Shown here: positions 45,937 through 54,008 of the stretch, one piece after another
Position numbering within the stretch: the stretch's first letter is position 1
How the letters are laid out: every line of letters starts with the position of its first letter
Origin: VRUE01 sp963770315
GTDB taxonomy: Bacteria > Actinomycetota > Thermoleophilia > Solirubrobacterales > 70-9
Direction of reading: 5' to 3'
Length of the DNA: 64,000 bases
Assembly (NCBI GenBank): GCA_963770315.1
Contig: CAVYPC010000002.1
Location: 1,116,001 to 1,180,000, forward strand
Program-made: the position numbers and the translations under genes
Notes under the pieces: model-generated
Told to the model about the DNA's origin: nothing
Database searches by the model: none
The model's input: only the letters and a program-made list of their open reading frames with translations

Positions 45937-47578
45937 TCGGCAGGCGGCGGTCGCGGCCGAACGCCTTCGGCGTGATCCGGATCCCCGGCGCCGCCTGACG
46001 CCGCTTGTACTCGGAGCGGTCGACCATGCGCATCACCTCGTCGACCACGTCGACCGGCATCCCGGACGCGACCATCTCCTCCCGTCCCCGGTCGCGCTCG
46101 ACGTAGGCCTCCAAGACGCGGTCGAGCAGCTCGTAGGGCGGCAGCGAGTCGCTGTCGAGCTGGTCGGGGCGCAGCTCCGCCGAGGGCGCCCGCTCGAGCA
46201 CGGAGGCCGGGATCAGCTCGCGACCGGCGCGCTCGTTGCGGTGACGCACCAGCTCGTAGACCAGCGTCTTCGGCACGTCCTTGATCGCCGCGAAGCCCCC
46301 CGCCATGTCGCCGTAGAGGGTCGCGTAGCCGACCGACATCTCGCTCTTGTTGCCGGTGGTCAGGACCAGCCAGCCGTGCTTGTTGGAGAGCGCCATCATC
46401 ACGTTGCCGCGGATCCGCGCCTGGATGTTCTCGGCGGCGAGGTCGGGCTCGGAGGGCCGCGTCGGGTCGCGTGGCAGCGCCTCCGTCGTACCGCCGCCGT
46501 TGCCCGCCAAGGGCTTGGCAAGGGCGCTCTCGTAGGCCGCCATCGCCGCCTCGATCGGGATCTCGATCGCCTCGGCGCCGAGGTTGGCGGCGATAGTTCG
46601 GGCGTCGGCCTGGGTTTCATCGCTTGAATGAGGCGAGGGCATGATCACGCAGCTGACGTTCTCGGGGCCGATCGCGTCGGCGGCAAGCAGGGCGACCAGG
46701 GCGGAGTCGATCCCGCCCGAGAGGCCGATGCCGACATGGCGAAATCCGTTCTTTCTCACGTAGTCGCCCAACCCGAGCTCGAGCGCGGCGTAGACCTCGG
46801 CCAGGTCGGGGAGCGGCTCGGCGCGGCGGGCGGGTACCGGAGAGGGAACCTCGCAGATCAACAGCTCTTCCTCGAACTGGGCGGCGCGGGCGACGACCTC
46901 GCCGCTCGGGTCGACGACGAAGCTGTGGCCGTCGAAGACCAGCTCGTCCTGGCCGCCGACCAGATTGCAGAAGGCGAGGTAGGTCCCGTAGGCGCGGGCG
47001 CGGGCGGCGAACATCGCTTCTCGCTCGCGGCCCTTGCCGCGATGGTAGGGGGAGCCCGACGGGTTGGCGATCAGCCGGGCGCCTTCGCCGGCCTCGCTCG
47101 AAGCCGGCGGACCCTCCTCCCAGACGTCCTCGCAGACGGTCAGACCGACCCGCGTGCCGGCGACCTCGATCGTGACCGGCTCGTTCCCCGGGACGAAGTA
47201 GCGCTGCTCGTCGAAGACGGCGTAGTTGGGAAGCCTGTTCTTGCGGTAGACCCCGCGCACCTCTCCCCGCGAAAGCACCGCGAGCGAGTTGTGGGCATGG
47301 CGGTGGTCGCCGCCTCCTTCGACCGGCTCGGCGAAGCCGACCAGGGCGACCGTCTCGCCGACCCCGCGGGCCAGCTCCTCGACCAGCGCCCGGTTCGCCT
47401 CGACGAAATGGCGCTTCAGGTAGAGATCCTCGGCCGGGTAGCCCGGGAGGCAGAGCTCGGGGAAGATCGCCAGGTCGGCGCCAGCGGCTTCGGCGCGGCC
47501 GATCCACTCGGCGATCTTGGCGGCGTTGCCGTCGAGGTCGCCGACGGTGGGATCGATCTGGGCAAGCGCTATGCGCAA
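45914..47578 (-). CDS. nadE: glutamine-dependent NAD+ synthetase
   Basis: Amidates deamido-NAD to NAD using glutamine. The 554-residue two-domain protein has an N-terminal nitrilase-type glutaminase with the triad E41 (FPELCLPGYP), K113 (YRKNRLPNY) and C149 (TVCEDVWEE), and a C-terminal synthetase with the ATP P-loop SGGIDS at 287-292 and TGNKSEMSVGYATLYGD. The start is a TTG at 47578 giving MRIALAQIDPTVGD; no ATG or GTG is nearby in frame. Longer upstream frame is antisense to the metallopeptidase gene. Confidence 0.93.
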   Translation of the reverse strand: MRIALAQIDPTVGDLDGNAAKIAEWIGRAEAAGADLAIFPELCLPGYPAEDLYLKRHFVEANRALVEELARGVGETVALVGFAEPVEGGGDHRHAHNSLAVLSRGEVRGVYRKNRLPNYAVFDEQRYFVPGNEPVTIEVAGTRVGLTVCEDVWEEGPPASSEAGEGARLIANPSGSPYHRGKGREREAMFAARARAYGTYLAFCNLVGGQDELVFDGHSFVVDPSGEVVARAAQFEEELLICEVPSPVPARRAEPLPDLAEVYAALELGLGDYVRKNGFRHVGIGLSGGIDSALVALLAADAIGPENVSCVIMPSPHSSDETQADARTIAANLGAEAIEIPIEAAMAAYESALAKPLAGNGGGTTEALPRDPTRPSEPDLAAENIQARIRGNVMMALSNKHGWLVLTTGNKSEMSVGYATLYGDMAGGFAAIKDVPKTLVYELVRHRNERAGRELIPASVLERAPSAELRPDQLDSDSLPPYELLDRVLEAYVERDRGREEMVASGMPVDVVDEVMRMVDRSEYKRRQAAPGIRITPKAFGRDRRLPITNRFSG

Positions 47579-47646
47579 ACGGTCCTCCGCGGGGTCACGG
47601 CTGAAGTATCGCCGCAGAGCGCGGCGAGAAGCGCCTCGACGGCCTG

Positions 47647-47652
47647 TAGATT
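47647..47652 (+). promoter_or_regulatory. leaderless-type -10 box for the metallopeptidase gene
   Basis: TAGATT followed by exactly 7 nt and ATG 47660; no Shine-Dalgarno. Confidence 0.45.
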
Positions 47653-47659
47653 TGCGCCG

Positions 47660-49042
47660 ATGCGGGTAAACCTGCGGTTGATCGCTGCCTCGCTCGCGTC
47701 CCTGGCGATCCTGGTCGCGCTGCCGGCCGCGGCGCAGGCGGGCGACCGGTGGACCTTCCGCCAGCCGCTCGCCCGGCCGACCGACCACCCCGATCCCGCC
47801 CGTCACTCCTACACGGTGCCCGAAGCGCCGCGCTCGCCCGCTTGCGCCGGCCGCTTCTGCGTCCACTGGGTCGCCGAGGGCATTGACGCCCCCGACCTCG
47901 CCGATGAAAACGGCGTGCGGGACGGCGACGGGGTTCCCGACTACGTCGAGCGGGTGCTCGCGGTCGGCGCCCACGTGCACGCGGTCGAGAACGACAAGCT
48001 GGGCTGGCGCGAGCCCCTCTCCGACGGGCGCCGGGGCGGGCTCACGGGCAAGACCGACGTCTACCTCAAGGAGCTGGGCAGGCTGCTCTTCGGCTACGCC
48101 GCCCCCGACCGCGGCCAGGTGCCCGCGGGGCATCGACCGCCGCGCCGCCTGCACGGCTACCTCGTGCTCGACAACGACTACGACCCCTTCCAGTACCCCG
48201 GCACGAAGCAGGATGCGGACCTCGAGGTCACCTTCGCCCACGAGTACTGCCACATCCTGCAAATGGGCTACGACGCCTACCAGGACGCCTGGATGGCCGA
48301 GTCGACCGCGGTCTGGATGGAGGACCAGGTCTACAACGGGATCAACGACTACCTGCGCTACGTGCGCCGCTGGGTCCACCTCGACCGGACGCCATTGACG
48401 GCGAACTCGATCAGCGAGTACGGCGCCACGGTCTGGAACGAGTGGCTGGTGCGGCGGTACGGGCGCGACATCGTCCGCAACGCCTGGTCGCGATCCCTCC
48501 ACACGCGCCCCGGCGGCTTCTCGGTCGCCGCCTATGACTCGGCGATCCGCGCCGCCGGGAGCTCGGACTTCGACCTCGACTTCGCCCGCTTCGCCCGCGA
48601 CGTCGCCGAGTGGAGGACCGGCGCTCGCTTTCGCGAAGGGGCTCGCTATCCCGACGTCCCGCGGGCAAGCAGCCTGCCGCGCGACGGCCGCCCGCTGCAG
48701 CGCTCGCTCAACCACGCCACCTTCCAGTTGCTCCGCGTCCACGCAACCGGGGGCCACGCTGTCGTCGCCCGCGCGCTCGCTCCCACCGGCGTCGCCGCCG
48801 GCCTGGCGCTGGTGGGACGGGTGGGCGGCGAGAGCCACGGCCATGTCGTCTCCCGGCTGCGCTTCAGCCGGGAGGGCGGCGCGATGACGGTGCGGCTGAG
48901 CCGCCCGGGTCGTTTCCAGCGGATCACCGCGGTGCTGATCAACGCCGACACGCGGGCCGAGGGCTTCAGCGCCCGCCGGCTCGACTGGAACTACTTGACC
49001 GACACGGCGCCGTTCCGCGTCGACGTCCGCTCGGTCGGCTGA
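47660..49042 (+). CDS. secreted zinc metallopeptidase-like protein (MXAN_6640 type)
   Basis: A 460-residue exported protein. Residues 1-27 form a signal peptide ending AAAQAG. The zinc motif HEYCH is at 194-198 after EVTFA, with a downstream Glu in WMAESTAVWMED (near 211-222) as probable third ligand, the layout of MXAN_6640-family putative metalloproteases. The C-terminal ~120 residues look like a beta-sandwich. Substrate unknown. The last 52 bp overlap the convergent WS/DGAT gene. Confidence 0.75.
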   Translation: MRVNLRLIAASLASLAILVALPAAAQAGDRWTFRQPLARPTDHPDPARHSYTVPEAPRSPACAGRFCVHWVAEGIDAPDLADENGVRDGDGVPDYVERVLAVGAHVHAVENDKLGWREPLSDGRRGGLTGKTDVYLKELGRLLFGYAAPDRGQVPAGHRPPRRLHGYLVLDNDYDPFQYPGTKQDADLEVTFAHEYCHILQMGYDAYQDAWMAESTAVWMEDQVYNGINDYLRYVRRWVHLDRTPLTANSISEYGATVWNEWLVRRYGRDIVRNAWSRSLHTRPGGFSVAAYDSAIRAAGSSDFDLDFARFARDVAEWRTGARFREGARYPDVPRASSLPRDGRPLQRSLNHATFQLLRVHATGGHAVVARALAPTGVAAGLALVGRVGGESHGHVVSRLRFSREGGAMTVRLSRPGRFQRITAVLINADTRAEGFSARRLDWNYLTDTAPFRVDVRSVG

Positions 49043-50427
49043 GCCCCCGGCTCCGCCGGCGGCGCGGTGGCGAGGGCTTCGGCGATCGCGCCTTCGAGGT
49101 CGAGGCCGAAGCTGTCGAGGTCCGCCATCGCGTCGTAGTCGCCGACCAGGCCGAAGTCGATCTGGCCGTCGTAGGACATGATCCCGACGCAGAGCGCCTG
49201 ACGGCGCGCGAGCGGAACCAGGGGAAAGATCGAGTCCATGCGGCGGCCCAGCAGGTAGAGCGGGAACTGCGGGCCGGGAACGTTGGTGACGACGAGATTG
49301 AAGAAGCGCTGGGCGGGCTGCAGCCGGGCCGCCTGGGAGGCGATCGTCGGCGGCGCGAAGTCGGTCAGCTTGGTCAGCAGCTCGGCCCCGACCGCCTGGC
49401 CCGAGCCCTTCAGGTCACCCATCGTCTCGGTCACCAGGCGCAGCCGCTCGACCGGGTCCTGGGACCAGACCGGCAGGGGGGCCATCATCGCCGAGATCCG
49501 GTTGCCGAGCGCGCCGTGCTCTTCATCGGCGCGGACGCTGACCGGCACCATCGCCCGCATCTTCAGCTCGTCGGTGTCGTGGCCGCGGGCGCGCAGGTAG
49601 TTGCCGAGCGCGCCGGCGACGACCGAGAGGACGACGTCGTTGACCGTGCCGCCGTGTGCGTTCTTCACCCGCTTGAAGTCCCCAAGGTCGCCGCGCACGA
49701 AGGCGAGTCGGCGATGGGGACCGATCTCGACGTTGAAGGGGGTGCTCGGCGCCGACGCCGCCACCTCGAGCATCCTGCCGGTGGCACCGAGCCCGCGCAG
49801 CACCTGGCGCGGACCGCGCAGCGCGGCGCGCACTCCACGGGCAATCTCGCGTGGGCTGGTGGCGCGCTCGCGCAGGGCGTCCCTGAGCAGGTCGAGGTTG
49901 TTGGGCTCCGGCCGCGGCGCCCACTTCGGCGGCCGCACCGGCGGATGGTCCGGTTCCTCTTCCAGGTCGAAGAGCACGGTGGTGATGTCGACCCCTGAGA
50001 CGCCGTCGACCAGCGCGTGGTGGCTCTTGCCGACGACGGAGAAGCGCCCTCCTTCGAGCCCCTCGACCAGCCACAGCTCCCAGAGCGGCTTGGTGCGGTC
50101 CAGCTGCTGGGAGAAGATCCGCGCGGCCAGGTTGCGCAGCTGCTCCTCGGAGCCGGGCGCCGGCAGCGCCGTGCGCCGCACGTGGTAGTCGAGGTTGAGG
50201 AACGGGTCGTCGACCCAGACCGGCCTGCCCTGGTCGAAGGGCACGAAGCGGAGCTTCTGGCGAAAGCGCGGGACGAGATGCAGGCGCGACTCGATCTGGT
50301 CGCGGAACTCCTCGTGGGTGGGCGGCTCGCCGTCGAAGATGATCGTCGAGGCGACGTGCATGTGGGCGCCGGCGCGCTCCATGTGAAGGAACGACGCGTC
50401 GAGCCCGGTCAGCCGATCTCCATTCAC
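48991..50427 (-). CDS. wax ester synthase / diacylglycerol acyltransferase (WS/DGAT)
   Basis: Makes triacylglycerol or wax esters from acyl-CoA, typical storage lipids of actinobacteria. The 478 residues carry the acyltransferase motif HHALVDGVSG at 136-145 (catalytic His137, Asp141), the early GLDASFLHMER signature, and PLWELWLVEGL near 114-124; NDVVLSVVAGAL and NVPGPQFPLYLLG are further family blocks. GTG start. The last 17 codons overlap the metallopeptidase gene on the other strand. Confidence 0.92.
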   Translation of the reverse strand: MNGDRLTGLDASFLHMERAGAHMHVASTIIFDGEPPTHEEFRDQIESRLHLVPRFRQKLRFVPFDQGRPVWVDDPFLNLDYHVRRTALPAPGSEEQLRNLAARIFSQQLDRTKPLWELWLVEGLEGGRFSVVGKSHHALVDGVSGVDITTVLFDLEEEPDHPPVRPPKWAPRPEPNNLDLLRDALRERATSPREIARGVRAALRGPRQVLRGLGATGRMLEVAASAPSTPFNVEIGPHRRLAFVRGDLGDFKRVKNAHGGTVNDVVLSVVAGALGNYLRARGHDTDELKMRAMVPVSVRADEEHGALGNRISAMMAPLPVWSQDPVERLRLVTETMGDLKGSGQAVGAELLTKLTDFAPPTIASQAARLQPAQRFFNLVVTNVPGPQFPLYLLGRRMDSIFPLVPLARRQALCVGIMSYDGQIDFGLVGDYDAMADLDSFGLDLEGAIAEALATAPPAEPGAQPTERTSTRNGAVSVK

Positions 50428-50457
50428 CGCTTCATCTTCGCAGACCCCAGCGGTAGT

Positions 50458-51552
50458 TCAATCGGAAACCGCGAGCTGAAGCTGGGTCTTCTCCGCCTCT
50501 GCCTCCTCGGGCTCACCGTCGGGGGCGAAGCCCGCCAAGCGCACGCCGAGAAGCCGCACGGGGCGGGGCGGGGCGTAGGCGTGCAGGAGCTCCAGTGCGA
50601 TCGGGACGACCACCTCGGGGTCGCTGGTGGGCTCCTCGATGGTGTGGGCGCGGGTGACGTTGGTCCAGTCGTCGAGGCGGACCTTGATCCCGATCGTCCG
50701 TCCCTCGAGATCGCGTGAGCGCAGCCGCCGGCAGAGCTCCTTGGCGAGCGAGACGATGTGGGTGGCCATCTCGTCCCGATCGGCGACGTCGGTGTCGAAG
50801 GTCGTCTCGGCCGACTGCGACTTGGTCTCGCGCACCACGGAGATCGGCGTCTCGTCTTCGAAGCGAGCCCTGGCCGCCAGCCAGTGGCCCATCCGCGGCC
50901 CGAAGGCCCGCTCAAGCGCCGCCGGGTCGTGGGCGCGCAGCTCGGCGAGGGTGCGGATGCCCATCGCCTCCAGCTTGACCGCGGTCTTCGGCCCGATGCC
51001 GGGGACGAGGCCGGGCGGGTCGCCGCCGAAGCGCTCCAGCGCTTCGGCCCGCGAGAGGACCACCAGGCCGGCCGGCTTGCCCAGCTCGCTGGTGATCTTG
51101 GCCAGCAGGCGGTTCTCGGAGATGCCGACCGAGCAGGTCAGGCCCGTGTCCTCGCGGATCTCGGTCGCGATCCGCCGCATCGTCGCCTTCGGCGCGAACA
51201 GCCCGCTGAGGTCGAGGTAGGCCTCGTCGAGGCCTACCACCTCGACCGTCTCGGCGTTTGCCCGCAGGATCGCCATCACCTGCTTGGAGGCCTCCCGGTA
51301 AGCGCCGAAGTCCGGCCGCAGATAAACCGCGTCGGGCAACCTCCTGCGCGCGACCGCCGCCGGCATCGCCGAGTGGATCCCGGCCAGCTTGCGCGCCTCA
51401 TAGCTCGCGGTGGTCACCACCGCCCGCGGCCCCGACCCGCAGACGACGACCGGCTTGCCCTTCAACTCCGGCCGCCGCCGCAGCTCGACCGACGCGTAGA
51501 ACGCGTCCATATCGACAATTGCGACCACGCGAGGCCAGTCTGCGATCGACAC
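50458..51552 (-). CDS. dinB: DNA polymerase IV (Y family)
   Basis: Translesion polymerase. The 364 residues start MSIADWPRVVAIVDMDAFYASVE with catalytic D14, then SYEARKLAGIHSAMP near 52-66, VEVVGLDEAYLDLSG near 98-112 with the second Asp-Glu pair, and HhH region GIGPKTAVKLEAMGI near 178-192, followed by the little-finger domain. The C-terminus lacks a clear beta-clamp peptide. The GTG start is preceded by TACGGT (51559-51564) with 6 nt spacing. Confidence 0.93.
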   Translation of the reverse strand: MSIADWPRVVAIVDMDAFYASVELRRRPELKGKPVVVCGSGPRAVVTTASYEARKLAGIHSAMPAAVARRRLPDAVYLRPDFGAYREASKQVMAILRANAETVEVVGLDEAYLDLSGLFAPKATMRRIATEIREDTGLTCSVGISENRLLAKITSELGKPAGLVVLSRAEALERFGGDPPGLVPGIGPKTAVKLEAMGIRTLAELRAHDPAALERAFGPRMGHWLAARARFEDETPISVVRETKSQSAETTFDTDVADRDEMATHIVSLAKELCRRLRSRDLEGRTIGIKVRLDDWTNVTRAHTIEEPTSDPEVVVPIALELLHAYAPPRPVRLLGVRLAGFAPDGEPEEAEAEKTQLQLAVSD

Positions 51553-51558
51553 AAGCCA

Positions 51559-51564
51559 ACCGTA
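51559..51564 (-). promoter_or_regulatory. leaderless-type -10 box for dinB
   Basis: TACGGT on the reverse strand, 6 nt before the dinB GTG. It lies between dinB and the small cassette. Confidence 0.4.
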
Positions 51565-51587
51565 CGGCCCGTTGCGGCGGCGAAACC

Positions 51588-51941
51588 CTATGCAGCGATC
51601 GGGTGGCCCGTCGCGTCTCGCGCCTCAATCCGAGCACGAGGAGGGAGCTGAATAACGTCAGCGCTCTTATTTCGGCGATGCCTCAGGAAGAAGGCCGCAA
51701 GGATCAAGAAGAGGGCGACGATGCCGCCGATCTCCTCGGGACGGATCAGGAGCTCATGGCCATCCGAGTAGACGATCGCGACTGGATCGCCATCGGATAG
51801 GGCGCGACTGGCCATCTCGCCATGAGCAGGGCTGTCGGCAGAGATGAAGTGCGTGCGTGCGGGATAGCGAGCCGCCAGTTCCTCATCGCCGATGCTGGAG
51901 ATCACCTTCTCAACTGCTGCGTCTGCACGATGTCTGGTCAT
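51588..51941 (-). CDS. hypothetical single-pass membrane protein (117 aa)
   Basis: Unrecognised. Residues 1-70 form an acidic soluble region (AVEKVISSIGDEELAARYPARTH in part, VAIVYSDGHELLI), followed by one hydrophobic helix (about 73-90) and a basic tail ending in RNKSADVIQLPPRARIEARD. ATG 51941 overlaps the preceding stop as ATGA, so it is co-translated with the 103-residue protein. The pair lies between dinB and a truncated copy of its 5' end. An antitoxin- or partner-like role is only a guess. Confidence 0.55.
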   Translation of the reverse strand: MTRHRADAAVEKVISSIGDEELAARYPARTHFISADSPAHGEMASRALSDGDPVAIVYSDGHELLIRPEEIGGIVALFLILAAFFLRHRRNKSADVIQLPPRARIEARDATGHPIAA

Positions 51942-52249
51942 GACCCTCTCCATTTTCGCACGATCTCCTCAGCTTCATCCTTGGCTTTGCGGATCGCCAC
52001 CGCCATTGCATCGTTAGTGGATTCGAAGTCCAGGATTCTCGGCAGCTGCTTACCGCCCTTTCGCGTGTGCACGTGCTCGTGGTGCTCATCGACGTCGTCG
52101 GCGTTGTCCCAGAGCCGCACGGTCGTCCACTCGTCGTCTCGCAACTCCAACGTGATCGCGTAGGAAACCGGAGGCGGCGCCTCACTGCGGCGAAAGCGGA
52201 TGCGCAACCCCAGCTCCAGGTCGATGAAGACTTCTCGTTCCCCCGCCAC
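51938..52249 (-). CDS. hypothetical protein (103 aa), first gene of a two-gene cassette
   Basis: Unrecognised small soluble protein. It has an all-beta first half (REVFIDLELGLRIRFRR, YAITLELRDDEWTTVRLWDN), a His-rich centre (DEHHEHVHTRKGGKQ, residues near 53-67) and a C-terminal helix (NDAMAVAIRKAKDEAEEIVRKW). The general layout recalls small TumE-like/DUF families linked to toxin-antitoxin loci, but I cannot assign it. GTG start 52249 with AAAGG upstream; its gene begins about 15 nt after the dinB-like fragment. Confidence 0.5.
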   Translation of the reverse strand: MAGEREVFIDLELGLRIRFRRSEAPPPVSYAITLELRDDEWTTVRLWDNADDVDEHHEHVHTRKGGKQLPRILDFESTNDAMAVAIRKAKDEAEEIVRKWRGS

Positions 52250-52263
52250 GCCGGGAGCCTTTC

Positions 52264-52344
52264 AGAAGACGCGCCGACATAGCCGTCGGTTGCGTCCATG
52301 TCGAGATGCGCGACCGCGCGGGGCCAGCTGCCGATTTCCGTCAC
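52264..52344 (-). pseudogene. truncated dinB-like 5' fragment
   Basis: Reads GTG-started TEIGSWPRAVAHLDMDATDGY and then loses similarity; compare the dinB start SIADWPRVVAIVDMDAFYAS. DNA identity is high across the block (GCGTCCAT, GCGACC, CGCG, GGCCAG shared). It keeps its own TANNNT box (TACCTT at 52351-52356, 6 nt before GTG). It looks like the old 5' end of a Y-family polymerase gene cut off by the 51588-52249 cassette, or a decayed paralogue. Confidence 0.6.
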
Positions 52345-52350
52345 CGACCG

Positions 52351-52356
52351 AAGGTA
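52351..52356 (-). promoter_or_regulatory. leaderless-type -10 box before the dinB fragment
   Basis: TACCTT on the reverse strand, 6 nt from the fragment's GTG. It may now drive the two-gene cassette. Confidence 0.4.
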
Positions 52357-52385
52357 CGCCCGGGCGCGGCGGATACGCCGGCTGT

Positions 52386-53174
52386 CTATTCCTCTAGCGG
52401 CTGTGGCCGCGGGCGCCGCGACCAAAGCACAACGACCGTCGCCTGCACCACGAGCGCCGCCGCCAGCGCAGCCAAGAACGCCGCCGGACCGCTGAGCGAT
52501 TCCAGCGCGGAGGCGAGCACGAAGCAGAAGGCGGCGAAGCCGTAGAAGCCGACGAGGAAGCTCCGCAGCAGCACCCTGACCTGATCGCGGCCACCGTGGG
52601 CGTAGGTGAACACCGCCAGGACGCTGGTGACGATCGGGAAGGGTGCCAGGAGTCCACTGAGGTTCGGTCCAAGGGCACCCGAAGCGGCGCTGATCACGAG
52701 CACCAGGGCCAGAGCCGCGAGCGCCCGCGCCGGCAAGTCCCACCAGGGCGGGGGCGTGAGGTCGGCTGGCGCCGCCGAGGGCGCCGGGAGCAGGGCCAGG
52801 CCCGCCGCGAAGCAGACGGCGACGAAGACCAGCGAAATCCCCAGCGGCACGTCGAGCAGCTGCAGAAGGGCGACCCCCAGGAGGAACGCAGCCCAGCCGG
52901 CGAGCAGGCTCGGCTTCGGCCCTACTCGCTCCGTCGCCTTGCCGAAGACGACGACGAACAGCGTCAGCGCCGCCAAGCCGAGCAGCGTACCGGCGGCCGC
53001 CTCGGCCCCAAACGGGCGGCCGTGATCGAGCGTGAGGACGACGAGGATCGGGCCCGCGACCACCGGCAGTCCACCGAGGACGCCGGCCACGGCGACCCCC
53101 CACCTGCGACCCGCGAGCGACACCACGACGACGCAGACAGGCGCCAGTAACAGCTTCGCCAGGAGGACCGCCAT
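52386..53174 (-). CDS. multi-pass membrane protein of unknown function
   Basis: A 262-residue very hydrophobic protein with about eight predicted helices, beginning MAVLLAKLLLAPVCVVVV and containing GVLGGLPVVAGPILVVL near 32-48 and a matching second-half segment GLLAPFPIVTSVLAVF near 175-190. The two halves therefore look like an internal duplication with a G-L-x-P-x-P-V core, as in some small transporters. No catalytic motif or family assignment. The short basic tail is cytoplasmic. Confidence 0.65.
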   Translation of the reverse strand: MAVLLAKLLLAPVCVVVVSLAGRRWGVAVAGVLGGLPVVAGPILVVLTLDHGRPFGAEAAAGTLLGLAALTLFVVVFGKATERVGPKPSLLAGWAAFLLGVALLQLLDVPLGISLVFVAVCFAAGLALLPAPSAAPADLTPPPWWDLPARALAALALVLVISAASGALGPNLSGLLAPFPIVTSVLAVFTYAHGGRDQVRVLLRSFLVGFYGFAAFCFVLASALESLSGPAAFLAALAAALVVQATVVVLWSRRPRPQPLEE

Positions 53175-53225
53175 CGCTCAGGGGGTCGTGCGTCCGGCGG
53201 TCACGAAACGATCGTAGGACCCAAG

Positions 53226-53231
53226 TAGGAT
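53226..53231 (+). promoter_or_regulatory. leaderless-type -10 box for the cupin gene
   Basis: TAGGAT followed by 6 nt and ATC at 53238. Its position supports translation from 53238 even though the codon is not a normal start. Confidence 0.4.
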
Positions 53232-53237
53232 CGAAGC

Positions 53238-53654
53238 ATCGCTGACGTCACCCACACGAAGGTCGATGAGATCGACGCTATCGAAGGCGTCCTCGAGGGC
53301 ATTACGTTCCACAAAGCCGCCGCAGGCCTCGGCGTCAGCTCCTTCGGCATCTCGATCATCGATCTCGCGCCGGGCGCAGGCGACTATCCCGAGCACGACC
53401 ATTCCGAGAACGGCATGGGCGGCCGGATGTTCGCCAAGCGCCCGCAGCAGTTGGGCCAGGAGGAGGTCTACGCGGCGCTGAAGGGCGCGGGAACCCTGGA
53501 AGCCGACGGAGAGCAGTACCCGATCGACGCCGAGCACATCTCCCGCGTCGGTCCGGAGGTGAAGCGCAAGGTAACCCCGGGCCCCGAAGGCATCCGGCTG
53601 CTCGTCGTGGGCGCCACCCCCGGCGAGCCCTACGCCCCCGGCGGGGCGCTCTAG
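53238..53654 (+). CDS. cupin-domain protein with apparent ATC start
   Basis: A 138-residue single-domain cupin: LAPGAGDYPEHDHSE near 45-59 holds the metal-binding His pair of motif 1, GQEEVYAALKGAGTLEADG near 74-92 continues it, and VGPEVKRKVTPGPEG near 103-117 is motif 2. The coding frame is plainly real from 53241 (ADVTHTKVDEIDAIEG), but the only codon in the expected start place is ATC; an in-frame TAG stands at 53226 and the first ATG (53415) would cut the domain in half. Either a rare start codon or a base error. Function unknown; sugar-phosphate or quercetinase-like. Confidence 0.75.
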   Translation: MADVTHTKVDEIDAIEGVLEGITFHKAAAGLGVSSFGISIIDLAPGAGDYPEHDHSENGMGGRMFAKRPQQLGQEEVYAALKGAGTLEADGEQYPIDAEHISRVGPEVKRKVTPGPEGIRLLVVGATPGEPYAPGGAL

Positions 53655-53673
53655 CGAGCGGCGCCGGGTCTCC

Positions 53674-53679
53674 TAGACT
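53674..53679 (+). promoter_or_regulatory. leaderless-type -10 box
   Basis: TAGACT then exactly 7 nt and ATG 53687, the same arrangement and hexamer as dxr. Confidence 0.5.
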
Positions 53680-53686
53680 GGGCGCA

Positions 53687-53965
53687 ATGGCTTCCCCCGA
53701 GGCGAAGAACCTGGAGGCGATCTCTAAGGCGATCGACCAGCACAACTCGAGCTGCCCGTTCCCTGCGGCCGAGGTGCGGATGAACCCGTTCGAGGTCGAG
53801 CGGCTGGGGTGGGAGGAGATCCGGGGGTTGCCGGTGGTGCCGGACTCGGAGATCGGGACGGGGCGTTTCCGCATCGTCTGCTCGCGCGAGCTGAACGACG
53901 CCGGCCTCGAGGAGACCGAGGCGATCGGCCGCGAGATGGAGACGATCGCCCCGGGCAACAACTAA
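53687..53965 (+). CDS. conserved small hypothetical protein (92 aa)
   Basis: Unrecognised, but codon use matches neighbouring genes and it has a clean leaderless-type start. It begins with a helix (EAKNLEAISKAIDQHN), has SCPFPAAEVRMNPFEVERLGW near 22-42 and an IGTGRFRIVCSREL strand near 57-70. No membrane segment. The two cysteines (near 23 and 65) are far apart, so no zinc motif is evident. Confidence 0.6.
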   Translation: MASPEAKNLEAISKAIDQHNSSCPFPAAEVRMNPFEVERLGWEEIRGLPVVPDSEIGTGRFRIVCSRELNDAGLEETEAIGREMETIAPGNN

Positions 53966-53969
53966 CGCC

Positions 53970-54008
53970 CTGAGGGCGCGGGAATGCGCCAGCCAGGCAC
54001 GCCCTCAG
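53970..54008. terminator. bidirectional hairpin between convergent genes
   Basis: CTGAGGGCG (53970-53978) and CGCCCTCAG (54000-54008) form a 9-bp stem around 21 nt that contain a smaller GCGC pair. It begins 5 nt after the + gene's stop and overlaps the ccdA stop (54005-54007). Confidence 0.5.

Noticed and set aside
47579..48844. Long N-terminal extension of NAD synthetase on the reverse strand
   Set aside because: The extension is antisense to the metallopeptidase gene; the family start is at the TTG 47578.
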